Shown in pieces: positions 44,138 to 53,192 of a stretch of 64,000 nt of DNA (the stretch's first letter is position 1; each line of letters opens with the position of its first letter). Origin of the DNA: Methylobacterium mesophilicum (GTDB lineage: Bacteria > Pseudomonadota > Alphaproteobacteria > Rhizobiales > Beijerinckiaceae); NCBI RefSeq assembly GCF_022179445.1, contig NZ_BPQU01000017.1:50886-114885 (forward strand). Reading direction: 5' to 3'. The position numbers and the translations under genes were made by a program. The notes under the pieces were generated by a model that saw nothing but the letters and a program-made list of their open reading frames with translations, was not told the DNA's origin and did not search any database.

Positions 44138-44494
44138 TCACGCCAGCCTCGCGGCGACGATAACGATCTCGACGAGATATTGCGGATCGCACAGCCGCGC
44201 CTCGACGGTGGCGCGCGCCGGCGGGTGATCCTTGGACACCCAGGCATCCCAGGCGGCGTTCATCTCGGCGAAATGGCCGATGTCGGCGAGGTAGATCGTT
44301 GCCGACAGGATGTGATCCTTGTCGCTGCCGGCGACGGCGAGCAACCGGTCGATCTGTACCAGGATGTTCTGGGTCTGAGCGGTGACCCCGGTGCCGACCG
44401 GGTCGGATGCCACCTGGCCGGCGAGGTAGATGGTGTTGCCGTGGACGGCGCCCTGCGACATCCGCGAGCCCGGTTCGATCCGTTCGATGCTCAT
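44138..44494 (-). CDS. RidA family protein
   Basis: A 118-residue protein of the reactive enamine/imine deaminase family, which hydrolyses 2-aminoacrylate-type intermediates. Family residues are present: IYLAGQVASD, QTQNILVQIDRLLAVAGSDKDHIL, the catalytic Arg in PPARATVEARL, and the Glu in LVEIVIVAA. Start 44494 (MSIERIEPG) fits the family length. It lies upstream of the polyamine-binding protein on the same strand, about 100 bases away, and may share its transcript. Confidence 0.93.
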   Translation of the reverse strand: MSIERIEPGSRMSQGAVHGNTIYLAGQVASDPVGTGVTAQTQNILVQIDRLLAVAGSDKDHILSATIYLADIGHFAEMNAAWDAWVSKDHPPARATVEARLCDPQYLVEIVIVAARLA

Positions 44495-44680
44495 TCTAGT
44501 TCTAGTCTCCAGCCGGCGAAACGCCGGTATCTGCCGCGGCTCGGGGCCGGCCGTAAAGGGCCGCGCGCCGACGCGCCGCGGGAACCGGCGGAAAATTCTC
44601 CCCTCATGTGCAGTTGCGAGCAACCGCTTCCGACCGACGTGCGTTCACACGGCATCGCTTGTCACGCCTTGGGGTTCGTC

Positions 44681-44944
44681 ATGGGTATTCTCTGGACCAT
44701 CGTCATCGGGTTCCTCGCCGGAATCATCGCCAAGTTCCTCATGCCCGGACCGAACGAGCCGTCGGGCTTCATTCTGACGACGATCCTCGGCATCGTCGGC
44801 GCCTTCGTGGCGACCTTCCTGGGCCAGGCCATCGGCTGGTACGGACCGAACCAGGGCGCGGGCTTCATCGGAGCCGTCGTGGGCGCCGTCGTGGTGCTGT
44901 TCATCTACGGCATGATCGCCGGCCGCCGCAGCACGACTATCTGA
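44681..44944 (+). CDS. GlsB/YeaQ/YmgE family membrane protein
   Basis: An 87-residue three-helix membrane protein: MGILWTIVIGFLAGIIAKFLMPG, GFILTTILGIVGAFVATFLGQAIGWYGP, and GFIGAVVGAVVVLFIYGMIAGRR, the pattern of transglycosylase-associated/YeaQ proteins. Members are often stress induced in proteobacteria. ATG 44681 has GGGG upstream. A strong terminator follows. Confidence 0.92.
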   Translation: MGILWTIVIGFLAGIIAKFLMPGPNEPSGFILTTILGIVGAFVATFLGQAIGWYGPNQGAGFIGAVVGAVVVLFIYGMIAGRRSTTI

Positions 44945-44970
44945 CCAAGTCCGGTACGCCGGAACGCGAA

Positions 44971-44998
44971 GGGGCGCCCCGCAGGGCGCCCCTTTTTT
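44971..44998 (+). terminator. Strong intrinsic terminator after the YeaQ-type gene
   Basis: A perfect nine-pair stem GGGGCGCCC/GGGCGCCCC (44971-44979 with 44984-44992) around CGCA, followed by six T residues (44993-44998). Confidence 0.92.
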
Positions 44999-45081
44999 GT
45001 GGCCTACCGCATCGTCCCGAAGGGGGCCGCCGGCTCTCGTGCAACGACGATGCTCAGGCGGCCCGTGGCTCCGCGGAACGC

Positions 45082-45303
45082 TCAGAGGTGTTCGGCGGCC
45101 GCTTTGACGGCGCAGTGGCCGGTGGCGCCGCGCACTGCCAGGCCGACGCCGACGACCAATGCCAGCAGGCTGAGGATCTTGTTCGGCCGGGGCTGCGCCG
45201 CCGCCGCCGCGATCCCGAGGCCCAGCGCGACCGACACGGCCCGCTCGGTGGTGGTCAGGTTCGGCTGCCCGCTGAAGATTTCATTGATCATATCGTTGGC
45301 CAT
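45082..45303 (-). CDS. DUF2892-type small membrane protein
   Basis: A 73-residue protein: a polar start MANDMINEIFSGQPNLTTTERAV, then two hydrophobic helices (SVALGLGIAAAAA; ILSLLALVVGVGLAVRGATGHC) and a short tail. The pattern TTTERAVSVALGL...GHC matches the YgaP-like inner membrane domain family DUF2892, in which a conserved Arg and GHC end the helical pair. Divergent from the SWIM gene. Confidence 0.75.
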   Translation of the reverse strand: MANDMINEIFSGQPNLTTTERAVSVALGLGIAAAAAQPRPNKILSLLALVVGVGLAVRGATGHCAVKAAAEHL

Positions 45304-45384
45304 GAAAGAGTCCCGCTGTGAGGTCGCGGTTCGAACGCGGGCGCGGGGCCTGCGTTCCTTCAGCCGCGCACGATGGAGGCGTGC

Positions 45385-47169
45385 ATGGCGCGCAAGCTGC
45401 CGAAACCATCCGCGATCGCCGACCTCGCCTCTCCCGAGATACGCGAGCGCGGCCTCGCTTATCATCAGGACGGTGCGGTCTCCGGCCTCGTGGCCCGGGG
45501 CGATACGATCACCGCCGAGGTGGCGGGCAGCGAGATCGATCCCTATCGCGTCGTCCTCCGAATCGAGGACGGCCGTATCGCGCAGACCAGTTGCACCTGC
45601 CCCTACGAGTGGGGAGGCGCCTGCAAGCACGTGATCGCGGCTCTTCTGACGCTGATCGAGGCACCGCAAGCCCTCGACGAGCGTCCGCCACTGGCCGATC
45701 TGCTCGCACCCCTCGACCGGGATGCCCTCGTGGATCTGATCCAGCGGCGAGCCACCAGCGACCCCGACCTGATCGACTGGATCGCGATGGAGCTCACCAC
45801 CGCTCCGCACGCAGCATCGGCAGACGGCACGATCGACCCGCAGCCGATCGCCGACCGTGCCCGCAACCTGCTCGCCGGGCACGGCCGCCGGGCGAATTAC
45901 TGGGCCGGCTACCGGGCCGACGGCGATGAAGCCGAGTTGCGCGCCCTGGTGGAGAAGGCGGTCCCGTTCCTCGAAGCCGGCGACGGCCGCAACGCCCTGC
46001 GCATTCTGGAAGCGGTGGCCGAACCGCTGGTCCAGGACTGGCTCGAATACGGCTACGAGGACGACGAGACGAGCTATCTGCTGTTCGAGGACCTCGGTCG
46101 GATGATGGCCGAAGCCGTGCTGATGGGGGACCTCGATCCGAAGGCGCGCGTCGCCCTGCGCGACACGTTGGCGGGCTGGGAGGCGCGGATCTCGGATTAC
46201 GGGCCCGAGAGCTTCGCGGTGGCGATCCAGGCGCTGGAGACGGGGTGGGACGACCCGGCGCTGAAGGCCGTCCTCGACGGCGGCCCCGGACCCTGGCCGC
46301 CGGAGGGTGCGGATTTCGCAGACCGCATTCTGACGGAGGTGCGGCTGCGCGTGCTCGACGCGAGCGGGCAGGACGAGGCCTATCTGAACCTCGCTCGGGC
46401 GGCCGGCGCGCAGGCGCGGGTCGCCGGCAAGCTGGCCCGGCTCGGGCGGATCGCGGAGGCGGTGGCGCATGCCGAGGCCACCTTCACCAGCCCGGCGGAA
46501 GCCCTCGACCTCGCGCAGGTTCTCAAGGACGCCGGCCACGGCAAGGAGGCCCTGGCCGTTGGGGAGGCGGGCCTCGGGCTCGGGCAGGACGAGGCCGAGA
46601 ACCTTGAGCTCGGGCATCCGAACCGCTCCGTGATGCCCCTGGCCCGCTGGCTGCGGGACGAGGCCCGGGGGGCGCTGGCCCGGCGGGCGGCCCGGACGGC
46701 CTTCGAGGCGACGTTCGCGAAGGCGGATTTCGATGCCGCCAAGGCGGTCGCCGGCAAGGCTTGGCCCTCGGACCGCGACGTCCTGCTCGCCCGATTGTCG
46801 GAGGCCGAGAGGGCTGTGGACCGCGTCGCGATCTTCCTGGACGAGGGGATGATCGACGCGGCTGTCGCCGCTGCGAAGAACAGCTTTGGAACCCATTCCA
46901 GCGAGCTCCTGCGCCTCGCCGAGGCGGCCCATGCGAGCCACCCCGACTGGGTGATCGCGCTCGCGGAGGCGCGGGCCACAGCGATCATGGATCAGGGCCA
47001 GGCCGGCCAATACGAAGAGGCCGCCACATGGCTCCGCTGCGCCCTACAGGCCTACGACGCGGCTGACCGTTTTGACGACTGGACGCGCCGGATCGAGGGC
47101 CTGATCGAGACGCATAAGCGCAAATATAAGCTGCGGCCGCTGCTCGAAGACCTGCGGCACGGTCTCTGA
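45385..47169 (+). CDS. SWIM zinc-finger protein with long helical repeat region
   Basis: A 594-residue protein. The SWIM motif CTCPYEWGGACKHVIAALL (CxCx7CxH) is near residues 70-85, preceded by the typical strand region YRVVLRIEDGRI. The remaining 480 residues are an alpha-helical, Ala- and Glu-rich array resembling TPR/HEAT repeats (AYLNLARAAGAQARVAGKLARLGRIAEAV; EALDLAQVLKDAGHGKEALAV). SWIM domains bind DNA or proteins; a scaffold or DNA-metabolism role is possible. ATG 45385 follows GGAGG with proper spacing. Confidence 0.88.
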   Translation: MARKLPKPSAIADLASPEIRERGLAYHQDGAVSGLVARGDTITAEVAGSEIDPYRVVLRIEDGRIAQTSCTCPYEWGGACKHVIAALLTLIEAPQALDERPPLADLLAPLDRDALVDLIQRRATSDPDLIDWIAMELTTAPHAASADGTIDPQPIADRARNLLAGHGRRANYWAGYRADGDEAELRALVEKAVPFLEAGDGRNALRILEAVAEPLVQDWLEYGYEDDETSYLLFEDLGRMMAEAVLMGDLDPKARVALRDTLAGWEARISDYGPESFAVAIQALETGWDDPALKAVLDGGPGPWPPEGADFADRILTEVRLRVLDASGQDEAYLNLARAAGAQARVAGKLARLGRIAEAVAHAEATFTSPAEALDLAQVLKDAGHGKEALAVGEAGLGLGQDEAENLELGHPNRSVMPLARWLRDEARGALARRAARTAFEATFAKADFDAAKAVAGKAWPSDRDVLLARLSEAERAVDRVAIFLDEGMIDAAVAAAKNSFGTHSSELLRLAEAAHASHPDWVIALAEARATAIMDQGQAGQYEEAATWLRCALQAYDAADRFDDWTRRIEGLIETHKRKYKLRPLLEDLRHGL

Positions 47170-47182
47170 AGGGCCGCATACG

Positions 47183-47212
47183 AAAAAGGCGCGGCCCCGG
47201 GGGACCGCGCCT
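47183..47212 (-). terminator. Intrinsic terminator of the rpsO-pnp transcript
   Basis: On the minus strand, an eight-pair stem AGGCGCGG/CCGCGCCT (47187-47194 with 47205-47212) around ten bases is followed by TTTTT. It is placed 52 bases beyond the pnp stop and also beyond the convergent SWIM gene stop. Confidence 0.85.
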
Positions 47213-47264
47213 CTCGCATCACAACCCGCGCCGGCCGAAGCCCGCGCGGGACAGTCCCGAACAA

Positions 47265-49487
47265 TCACTCGCCGGCGGAGTCGCGGCGGCGCTCGCCGCG
47301 GTGGCGGCCGCCGTTATCTTCGCGCCGGGGCTCGCCGTCCCGGTCGCTGCGGCTGGACTCGCGCTCGGACTTCACCTTCTCGGTGATGTCCTCGCCGGTC
47401 TGCTGATCGACGACGCGCATGGACAGACGGATCTTGCCGCGGTCGTCCTGACCGAGGAACTTCACCTTGACCTTGTCGCCTTCCTTGACGACGTCCGTCA
47501 CCTTGGCGACCCGCTGGACGGCGAGTTCCGAGATGTGGACGAGGCCGTCCTTGGCGCCGAAGAAGTTCACGAAGGCGCCGAACTCCATGCACTTCACGAT
47601 CGTGCCGTCGTAGATCATGCCGTTCTCGGGCTCGGCGACGATCGAGCGGATCCAGTTGTAGGCCGCCTTGATCGCCTTGCCGTCGGCCGAGGCGATCTTC
47701 ACGATGCCGGTGTCCTCGATGTTGATCTTGGCCCCGGTCTTCTCGACGATCTCGCGGATCACCTTGCCGCCGGTGCCGATCACGTCGCGGATCTTGTCGG
47801 TCGGGATCTGCATCGTCTCGATGCGCGGGGCATATTCGCCCAGCTCCGGCCGGGCGTCGGTCAGCGCCTTGGCCATCTCCTGCAGGATGTGGGCGCGCCC
47901 GTCCTTCGCCTGGTCGAGGGCGACCCGCATGATCTCCTCGGTGATGCCGGCGATCTTGATGTCCATCTGGAGCGAGGTCACGCCCTCGTCCGTGCCGGCC
48001 ACCTTGAAGTCCATGTCGCCGAGGTGATCCTCGTCGCCCAGGATGTCGGACAGGACCGCGAAGCGCTCACCCTCGAGGATGAGGCCCATGGCGATGCCGG
48101 CCACCGGACGGCGCAGGGGCACGCCGGCATCCATCAGCGACAGCGAACCGCCGCAGACCGAGGCCATCGAGGACGAGCCGTTGGACTCGGTGATCTCGGA
48201 CACGACGCGGATCGTGTACGGGAACTCGTGCGCCGGTGGCAGGACCGGCCGGATCGCCCGCCACGCCAGCTTGCCGTGGCCGATCTCGCGACGGCCCGGG
48301 GAGCCCATGCGGCCGGTCTCGCCGACCGAATAGGGAGGGAAGTTGTAGTGGAGCAGGAAGCGCTCCTTGTAGGTGCCGTCGAGCGAGTCGATGAACTGCT
48401 CGTCCTCGCCGGTGCCGAGTGTGGCGACCACGAGGGCCTGGGTCTCGCCGCGGGTGAACAGCGACGAGCCGTGGGCGCGGGGCAGCACGCCGACCTCGGA
48501 GACGATCGGGCGGACCGTCTTCAAGTCGCGGCCGTCGATGCGCGAACCGGTGTCGAGCACGTTCCAGCGCACGACCTTCGACTGCGCCTCCTTGAACGCG
48601 GCCTTGACCTTCTCGGCCGGGAACTTCTCAGCGCCCTCGGGGCAGAGGGCGGCCATCACCTTCGCCTTCACGGCGTCGACGGCGGCGTAGCGCTCCTGCT
48701 TGACGGTCTTCGTGTAGGCGGCGCGCAGCTCGGTCTCGCAGACCTCGAGGACGGCCTTCTCGACGTCGGCGTTCTCGGGGGCCTGGAAGTCGCGCGGCTC
48801 CTTGGCGGCCTTCTCGGCGAGGCGGATGATCGCCTCGATGACCGGCTGGAAGTGCTTGTGACCGAACATCACGGCGCCGAGCATCACGTCCTCGGAGAGC
48901 TCCTTGGCCTCCGACTCGACCATCAGCACGGCGTCCTGGGTACCGGCGACGACGAGGTCGAGGCTCGACTCCTCCTTGGTCTCGGTGACCAGCGGGTTCA
49001 GCCGGTAGCCGCCGTTGATGTAGCCGACGCGGGCGGCGCCGATCGGGCCCATGAACGGCACGCCCGACAGGGTCAGGGCGGCGGAGGCCGCGACCATCGA
49101 CACGATGTCGGGATCGTTCTCGAGGTCGTGGGTCAGGACCGTGATGACGACCTGGGTGTCGTTGCGCCAGCCGTTGATGAACAGCGGGCGGATCGGGCGG
49201 TCGATCAGGCGGGAGACCAGGGTCTCCTTCTCGGAGGGACGGCCCTCGCGCTTGAAGTAGCCGCCCGGGATGCGGCCGGCGGCGTAGGCGCGCTCCTGGT
49301 AGTTCACGGTGAGCGGGAGGAAGTCGATGCCGGCCTTCGGCTCCTTGCCGGCGACCACGGTGGCCAGCACGGAGGTCTCGCCGTAGGTGGCCAGCACCGC
49401 GCCGTCGGCCTGCCGGGCGACCTTGCCGGTCTCCAGGACGAGCTTGCGGTCGCCCCACATCAGCTCTTCGCGTTGAACGTCGAACAT
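47265..49487 (-). CDS. pnp: Polyribonucleotide nucleotidyltransferase (PNPase)
   Basis: A 740-residue phosphorolytic 3'-5' exoribonuclease of the RNA degradosome. Two RNase PH domains (about 1-230 and 320-550; SGVPFMGPIGAARVG, LPRAHGSSLFTRGETQALV, MASVCGGSLSLMDAGVP), a KH domain with IGTGGKVIREIV and an S1 domain with AFVNFFGAKDGLVHISEL follow in the standard order. The tail of about 45 residues is rich in Arg, Asp and Glu (GEPRREDNGGRHRGERRRD), longer than in E. coli and perhaps a protein-binding tail. Start MFDVQREEL at 49487 after GGAAGAG. It lies downstream of rpsO, as in most bacteria. Confidence 0.98.
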   Translation of the reverse strand: MFDVQREELMWGDRKLVLETGKVARQADGAVLATYGETSVLATVVAGKEPKAGIDFLPLTVNYQERAYAAGRIPGGYFKREGRPSEKETLVSRLIDRPIRPLFINGWRNDTQVVITVLTHDLENDPDIVSMVAASAALTLSGVPFMGPIGAARVGYINGGYRLNPLVTETKEESSLDLVVAGTQDAVLMVESEAKELSEDVMLGAVMFGHKHFQPVIEAIIRLAEKAAKEPRDFQAPENADVEKAVLEVCETELRAAYTKTVKQERYAAVDAVKAKVMAALCPEGAEKFPAEKVKAAFKEAQSKVVRWNVLDTGSRIDGRDLKTVRPIVSEVGVLPRAHGSSLFTRGETQALVVATLGTGEDEQFIDSLDGTYKERFLLHYNFPPYSVGETGRMGSPGRREIGHGKLAWRAIRPVLPPAHEFPYTIRVVSEITESNGSSSMASVCGGSLSLMDAGVPLRRPVAGIAMGLILEGERFAVLSDILGDEDHLGDMDFKVAGTDEGVTSLQMDIKIAGITEEIMRVALDQAKDGRAHILQEMAKALTDARPELGEYAPRIETMQIPTDKIRDVIGTGGKVIREIVEKTGAKINIEDTGIVKIASADGKAIKAAYNWIRSIVAEPENGMIYDGTIVKCMEFGAFVNFFGAKDGLVHISELAVQRVAKVTDVVKEGDKVKVKFLGQDDRGKIRLSMRVVDQQTGEDITEKVKSERESSRSDRDGEPRREDNGGRHRGERRRDSAGE

Positions 49488-49522
49488 TCTTGTCTCTTCC
49501 TTGCCTTCGGCGGGCCAAGCCC

Positions 49523-49597
49523 GGCGCCGTCGGGGGCAAGACGGCGAGACACTTCGACCGGCAAAGTGTCTCGCGATCCTGCCCCGACGCTGGCGCC
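49523..49597 (-). promoter_or_regulatory. Long stem-loop in the pnp leader
   Basis: Three stacked helices in the rpsO-pnp gap: GGCGCC with GGCGCC (49523-49528 with 49592-49597), a nine-pair helix with one bulge (49529-49538 with 49580-49588), and an 11-pair helix GCGAGACACTT/AAGTGTCTCGC (49544-49554 with 49564-49574) capped by nine bases. In E. coli an RNase III-cleaved stem in this position mediates PNPase autoregulation (known). The structure here is seen directly; the same role is inferred. Confidence 0.7.
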
Positions 49598-49694
49598 TCG
49601 AAGCGGCCCGTTTTCGAGCGGCCGGACCCATTCCGGCAGCCCGAGATTGTGAAACGCGGCCCCGAGCCGGGCCCGGAACCGCGCGTGGTCGGTC

Positions 49695-49964
49695 TTAGCG
49701 GCGGATGCCGAGGCGCTCGATGAGGGCGCGGTAGCGGGCCTCGTCCTTGCGCTTGACGTAGTCGAGCAGCGAGCGGCGCTGCGAGACCATCTTCAGCAGG
49801 CCCCGGCGGGAGTGATTGTCCTTGCCGTGGGTCTTGAAGTGGCCGGTCAGGTTGGAGATCCGCTCGGTGAGGATCGCGACCTGGACCTCGGGGGACCCGG
49901 TGTCCTTGGCGTCCTTGCGGTGTTCCTTGATGAGCGCGGTCTTGCGCTCTGCCGTGATCGACAT
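49695..49964 (-). CDS. rpsO: 30S ribosomal protein S15
   Basis: An 89-residue protein: MSITAERKTALIKEHRKDAKDTGSPEVQVAILTERISNLTGHFKTHGKDNHSRRGLLKMVSQRR and ending RYRALIERLGIRR, the full S15 pattern. It binds 16S rRNA early in assembly and in E. coli represses its own translation. It precedes pnp on the same strand with a gap of about 200 bases holding a long stem-loop. Confidence 0.98.
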   Translation of the reverse strand: MSITAERKTALIKEHRKDAKDTGSPEVQVAILTERISNLTGHFKTHGKDNHSRRGLLKMVSQRRSLLDYVKRKDEARYRALIERLGIRR

Positions 49965-50186
49965 CGCATACCTTTCGGGTTGTGCTGGTCAGATGCGGCG
50001 CCCCGATCGGGGCGCTCGAGCTCGGCGTTCGGCCGGTGCCGGGATGTCGTCCAGCACGGTCACAGCGCCAAGCGGCTCAAGCCCCACCCGGTAACCCGGG
50101 CCGAGGCTGCGCGATCCATACACGAAACCACCGGATAAACCAGCCCCGGGCCGGAGGGCTGCGCCGAGGGAAGGGTTAACACCGGC

Positions 50187-52244
50187 GTGGTAGCCGGAAC
50201 CGGCACGAACGGCGGCCCGGCGATGAACGGTAGTCTCTCGGATATGGGCGGCGTCCTCATGGCGACGCTGCTCGGCGTTCCCGTCATCCTGCTGCCGGGC
50301 TGCGCGCTGGGCAGCCTGACCGGGATTCTGGGGTTTCGCAGCCTCGCGCCCGGTGACCGCCTCCTGTGTTCGGCCCTGCTGGGGATCGGCCTGCTGCCGG
50401 TTCTCGACAGCCTGCTGGTCCAGGCCGCCGGCATCCCGGCCGCCGTGCTGGCCAACCTGGCGCTGGGGCTGGCCGGGCTGGTGCCGGCGATCCGCGCGCT
50501 GCGGGGCCGGATCGACCCACCCGGCACGGCGCGCGGGCTGGCGCTCGCCGGGCTCTGGCTCGGGATCGTGGGCTACGCGCTGATCGACATCGATACCGGT
50601 ACGGGTCTGTACCAGCCCGTCACCGTCATCGACCTCGTGAAGCATGCGAGCCTGACCCGCGCGATCGTCCAGGACGGCCTGCCGCCGGTCGATCCGTTCT
50701 TCGCCCGGCCCGAGCGCGCCGGCTACTACTACTTCTTCTACGCGCTGTGCGCTCTGATCGACCGGGCCGGGGGAACGCTCGTCGACGGGCGCACCGCCTT
50801 CGCGGGGCTCGCGTTCTGGACGGGGATCGGGCTGCTCGGCCTGCTGGACCGGCTGCTCGCCGCCACCGGGATGGTCCGGGAGGCCTCCCCGCGGCTCGTG
50901 CGCCGCGCGACCCTCCTGCTGCTGCCGGCGGCCGGGCTCGACATCCTGCTGGTCGTCCGCGACCGGATCGCCACCGGGCTCTGGATCCCGATGCCGGAAT
51001 GGCTGAACGATCAGGTCCTGAACTGGCCGAGCTCCCTGGTCTGGGTCCCGCACCACGTCGCGGCGACCCTGGCGGCCTGGCTCGGGCTTCTGGTCCTCGC
51101 GGAGGCGGCGGACGGGACCCGGCGCGCGCCGGGCTTCGCGGTCGCGGTGGCGGGCATCGCCTTCGCTTCCTGCGCGGGCCTGTCGGTCTGGGTGTGCCTG
51201 GGCGCGGCCGCGGCGGCCGGGACCTGGCTGGCGCTGCTCGCGCTCGAGCGCCGCTGGCGCGATGCCGGACGGCTCATGGCGGCCGGGCTCGTCGCCGCAC
51301 TCCTGGCGGCACCCTACCTGTCCGGGCTCCTGGCGAGCCGGCATGAGGCCGGGCAGGCGATCGTCCTCGCGATCCGCAGCTTCGGGCCCCTGGAGGGATT
51401 TGCGGACGGGCCGACCTTGAGCCTGCTCCGCCTGATCCTGCTGCCGGTCAACTACTACCTGGCCTTCGGGGTCTTCGCCGCCGGCACGTTCCTGTTCTGG
51501 CGGGTCGTCCCCCGGCGCGTCGCGCATGCACACGAGGCGGGACGCCTGCTCAGCATCGTGGCGGCGTCGTCCCTGCTGATCGGCGGCTTCCTGCGCTCGG
51601 CGATCCTGTACAACGATCTGGGCTGGCGCGTGGTCCTGCTGGCGCAGGTCGCCGCCCTGGCCTGGACCGTCACGGCGCTGGCGCAGGGCGCCGGAACGCG
51701 GCTTCGCCTGCCCGGCCTGATCGCCGCGTTGCTCCTGCTCGGCTACGCGACGACGCTCTACGGATTCGCCGGGATGCGGGCCTTCCGCGTCTCCGGCCAT
51801 CCGAGCTTCGCGTTCCTCAACGCCCGCCCCGACATCGATCGCGCCTTGCGGACGGCCTATGAATGGGCCAGCACGCATCTGCCGCGGACCCTCGTACTTC
51901 AGCACGCGGCCGCCGCACCGCGCGTGTTCGACTTCGGCCTCTACGGACGCCAGCCGGTCGCGGTGGCCGACCGGGAGGCGCGGCTGTTCGGGGCCTCCGC
52001 GGAGGCGGTTGCGGAGCGGCTCGCGCAGGTCGAGCCGATCTTCTCCGAGACTCTCGGGGCAGACGACGTCCGGCGCCGGGCGGCGGCAGCCGGCATCGGC
52101 GCACTCATCGTCACCGCCCGGGACGCCCCCTGGACCGACCCTGACTCCTGGGTCTGGCGGAGCCGGCCGCTCTACGCGTCGCCGATGGTCCGGATCCTGT
52201 CGGTCCAGGATCTTGGCCAGGACGTAAGCGGGGCGGCGCGATGA
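50187..52244 (+). CDS. Large polytopic membrane protein (GT-C-like architecture), unknown function
   Basis: A 685-residue protein with about 12-14 hydrophobic helices in the first 530 residues and a soluble C-terminal part of about 130 residues (HLPRTLVLQHAAAAPRVFDFGLYGRQPVAVADREARLFG). An acidic loop after the early helices (YALIDIDTGTGLYQPVTVIDLVKHASLTRA) and an aromatic cluster (RAGYYYFFYALCALIDRAGG) recall lipid-linked glycosyltransferases of the GT-C fold, which put catalytic acidic residues in the first long loop. No specific family is recognised. Start GTG 50187 or ATG 50223. The stop overlaps the next gene (ATGA). Confidence 0.7.
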   Translation: MVAGTGTNGGPAMNGSLSDMGGVLMATLLGVPVILLPGCALGSLTGILGFRSLAPGDRLLCSALLGIGLLPVLDSLLVQAAGIPAAVLANLALGLAGLVPAIRALRGRIDPPGTARGLALAGLWLGIVGYALIDIDTGTGLYQPVTVIDLVKHASLTRAIVQDGLPPVDPFFARPERAGYYYFFYALCALIDRAGGTLVDGRTAFAGLAFWTGIGLLGLLDRLLAATGMVREASPRLVRRATLLLLPAAGLDILLVVRDRIATGLWIPMPEWLNDQVLNWPSSLVWVPHHVAATLAAWLGLLVLAEAADGTRRAPGFAVAVAGIAFASCAGLSVWVCLGAAAAAGTWLALLALERRWRDAGRLMAAGLVAALLAAPYLSGLLASRHEAGQAIVLAIRSFGPLEGFADGPTLSLLRLILLPVNYYLAFGVFAAGTFLFWRVVPRRVAHAHEAGRLLSIVAASSLLIGGFLRSAILYNDLGWRVVLLAQVAALAWTVTALAQGAGTRLRLPGLIAALLLLGYATTLYGFAGMRAFRVSGHPSFAFLNARPDIDRALRTAYEWASTHLPRTLVLQHAAAAPRVFDFGLYGRQPVAVADREARLFGASAEAVAERLAQVEPIFSETLGADDVRRRAAAAGIGALIVTARDAPWTDPDSWVWRSRPLYASPMVRILSVQDLGQDVSGAAR

Positions 52245-52861
52245 CCCGGACCGGCCCCGGGCGCCTGGGAGTGGCGTTGCGCTGGCTCGCGGCCCAGGGC
52301 GCGCTGCATGCCGGAGCAATCCTCATCGGGTTCGGCTGCTTCGTGCTGCTGTTCCGGACGGACCTCGCATCCGGCGTCACGATCCTGTTCTATCGCGGCC
52401 TGATCCTGCTGCTGGTGGCCTTCGTGATCACCACCGGGGCGATGACAGCGCTCGCCGTCCTCGGCCGTCCCTGGGGTCTGCATCGCCGGGACGCGCTGGG
52501 GGCCTGCGTATTCTCGCTCGCCCTGAACCTCAGCGTCTTCGTGCTTCTCCCGGTGACGATCGACCGCTCGATCAGCGTCTTCCTGCTCGGCCAGATGGCG
52601 GCTCGTCCCGAGGAACGGTTCAGCCCCGCGCGTGCGCAGGCGTTGTTCGAATCGCTCTATCTCGGGGAGTACCGGCAGATCGAGCGGCGCCTGGCGGAGC
52701 AGACCGCGTCGGGCAACCTCGCGCCGTCCGGGGACGGCTATGTCATCACCCCGCAGGGACGCGCCTTCATCCGATTCTCGGCGTCCGTGGCCCGACTCTT
52801 CCGGACCGACCCGCGAATGGTCGAGGCCCAGCCACCGGCCTCCGACAAGGCGAAGCCATGA
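52241..52861 (+). CDS. Membrane protein coupled to the large polytopic protein
   Basis: A 206-residue protein with four predicted helices in the first 120 residues (LHAGAILIGFGCFVLLFRTDL; GLILLLVAFVITTGAMTALAVLG; ACVFSLALNLSVFVLLPVTIDRSI) and a soluble C-terminal part (RAQALFESLYLGEYRQIERRLAEQTASGNL... ITPQGRAFIRFSASVARLF) that looks like a winged-helix or small regulatory fold. Start overlaps the upstream stop by four bases, so the two probably work together. Unknown family. An AT-rich region follows. Confidence 0.7.
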   Translation: MTRTGPGRLGVALRWLAAQGALHAGAILIGFGCFVLLFRTDLASGVTILFYRGLILLLVAFVITTGAMTALAVLGRPWGLHRRDALGACVFSLALNLSVFVLLPVTIDRSISVFLLGQMAARPEERFSPARAQALFESLYLGEYRQIERRLAEQTASGNLAPSGDGYVITPQGRAFIRFSASVARLFRTDPRMVEAQPPASDKAKP

Positions 52862-53192
52862 GCACGGCGCCGGCACCGCTAACCGAAAACGTTCAACCTG
52901 CCTAAAAGTTCGACGCTGTGAATATATTGAAGTCCCTTTCACCATAAAAATATTATTTTACTCAAGATCATGGTGTTCGTACGATACCTATCAAGTAAAA
53001 AACAATGTCCATAACTTTTTAATTTCTATTAGTACCGTTAAGCGGATCATTCAGGACGCGGTACATCGCATCATAAATTTTAAATTCGATCCAATTCCTT
53101 TAAGAAAGGAAATGATTCCAGCCGACGTCGATACCGCTCCCTGCGCCGTGGACACACTTTTTTAGATCCGAAGATTGAAAGGTTACGTCACC
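52862..53192. other. AT-rich island with hairpin
   Basis: About 330 bases; 52900-53170 is markedly AT-rich compared with the rest of the window, with stretches such as ATAAAAATATTATTTTAC and CATAAATTTTAAATTCG. A seven-pair hairpin TTCCTTT/AAAGGAA (53095-53111, loop AAG) is present. Open frames across it have no codon bias. It is the likely promoter region of the small-protein/chemoreceptor pair and may be a binding zone for an AT-preferring silencer. Confidence 0.55.

Noticed and set aside
44180..44680. Longer in-frame start for the YeaQ-type protein adding up to 167 residues
   Set aside because: The extension is antisense to RidA and has no family similarity; the ATG at 44681 gives the normal family length.
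47301..49652. Open frame of about 780 codons antisense to pnp
   Set aside because: PNPase on the other strand is certain; the antisense product is low-complexity and has no domain.
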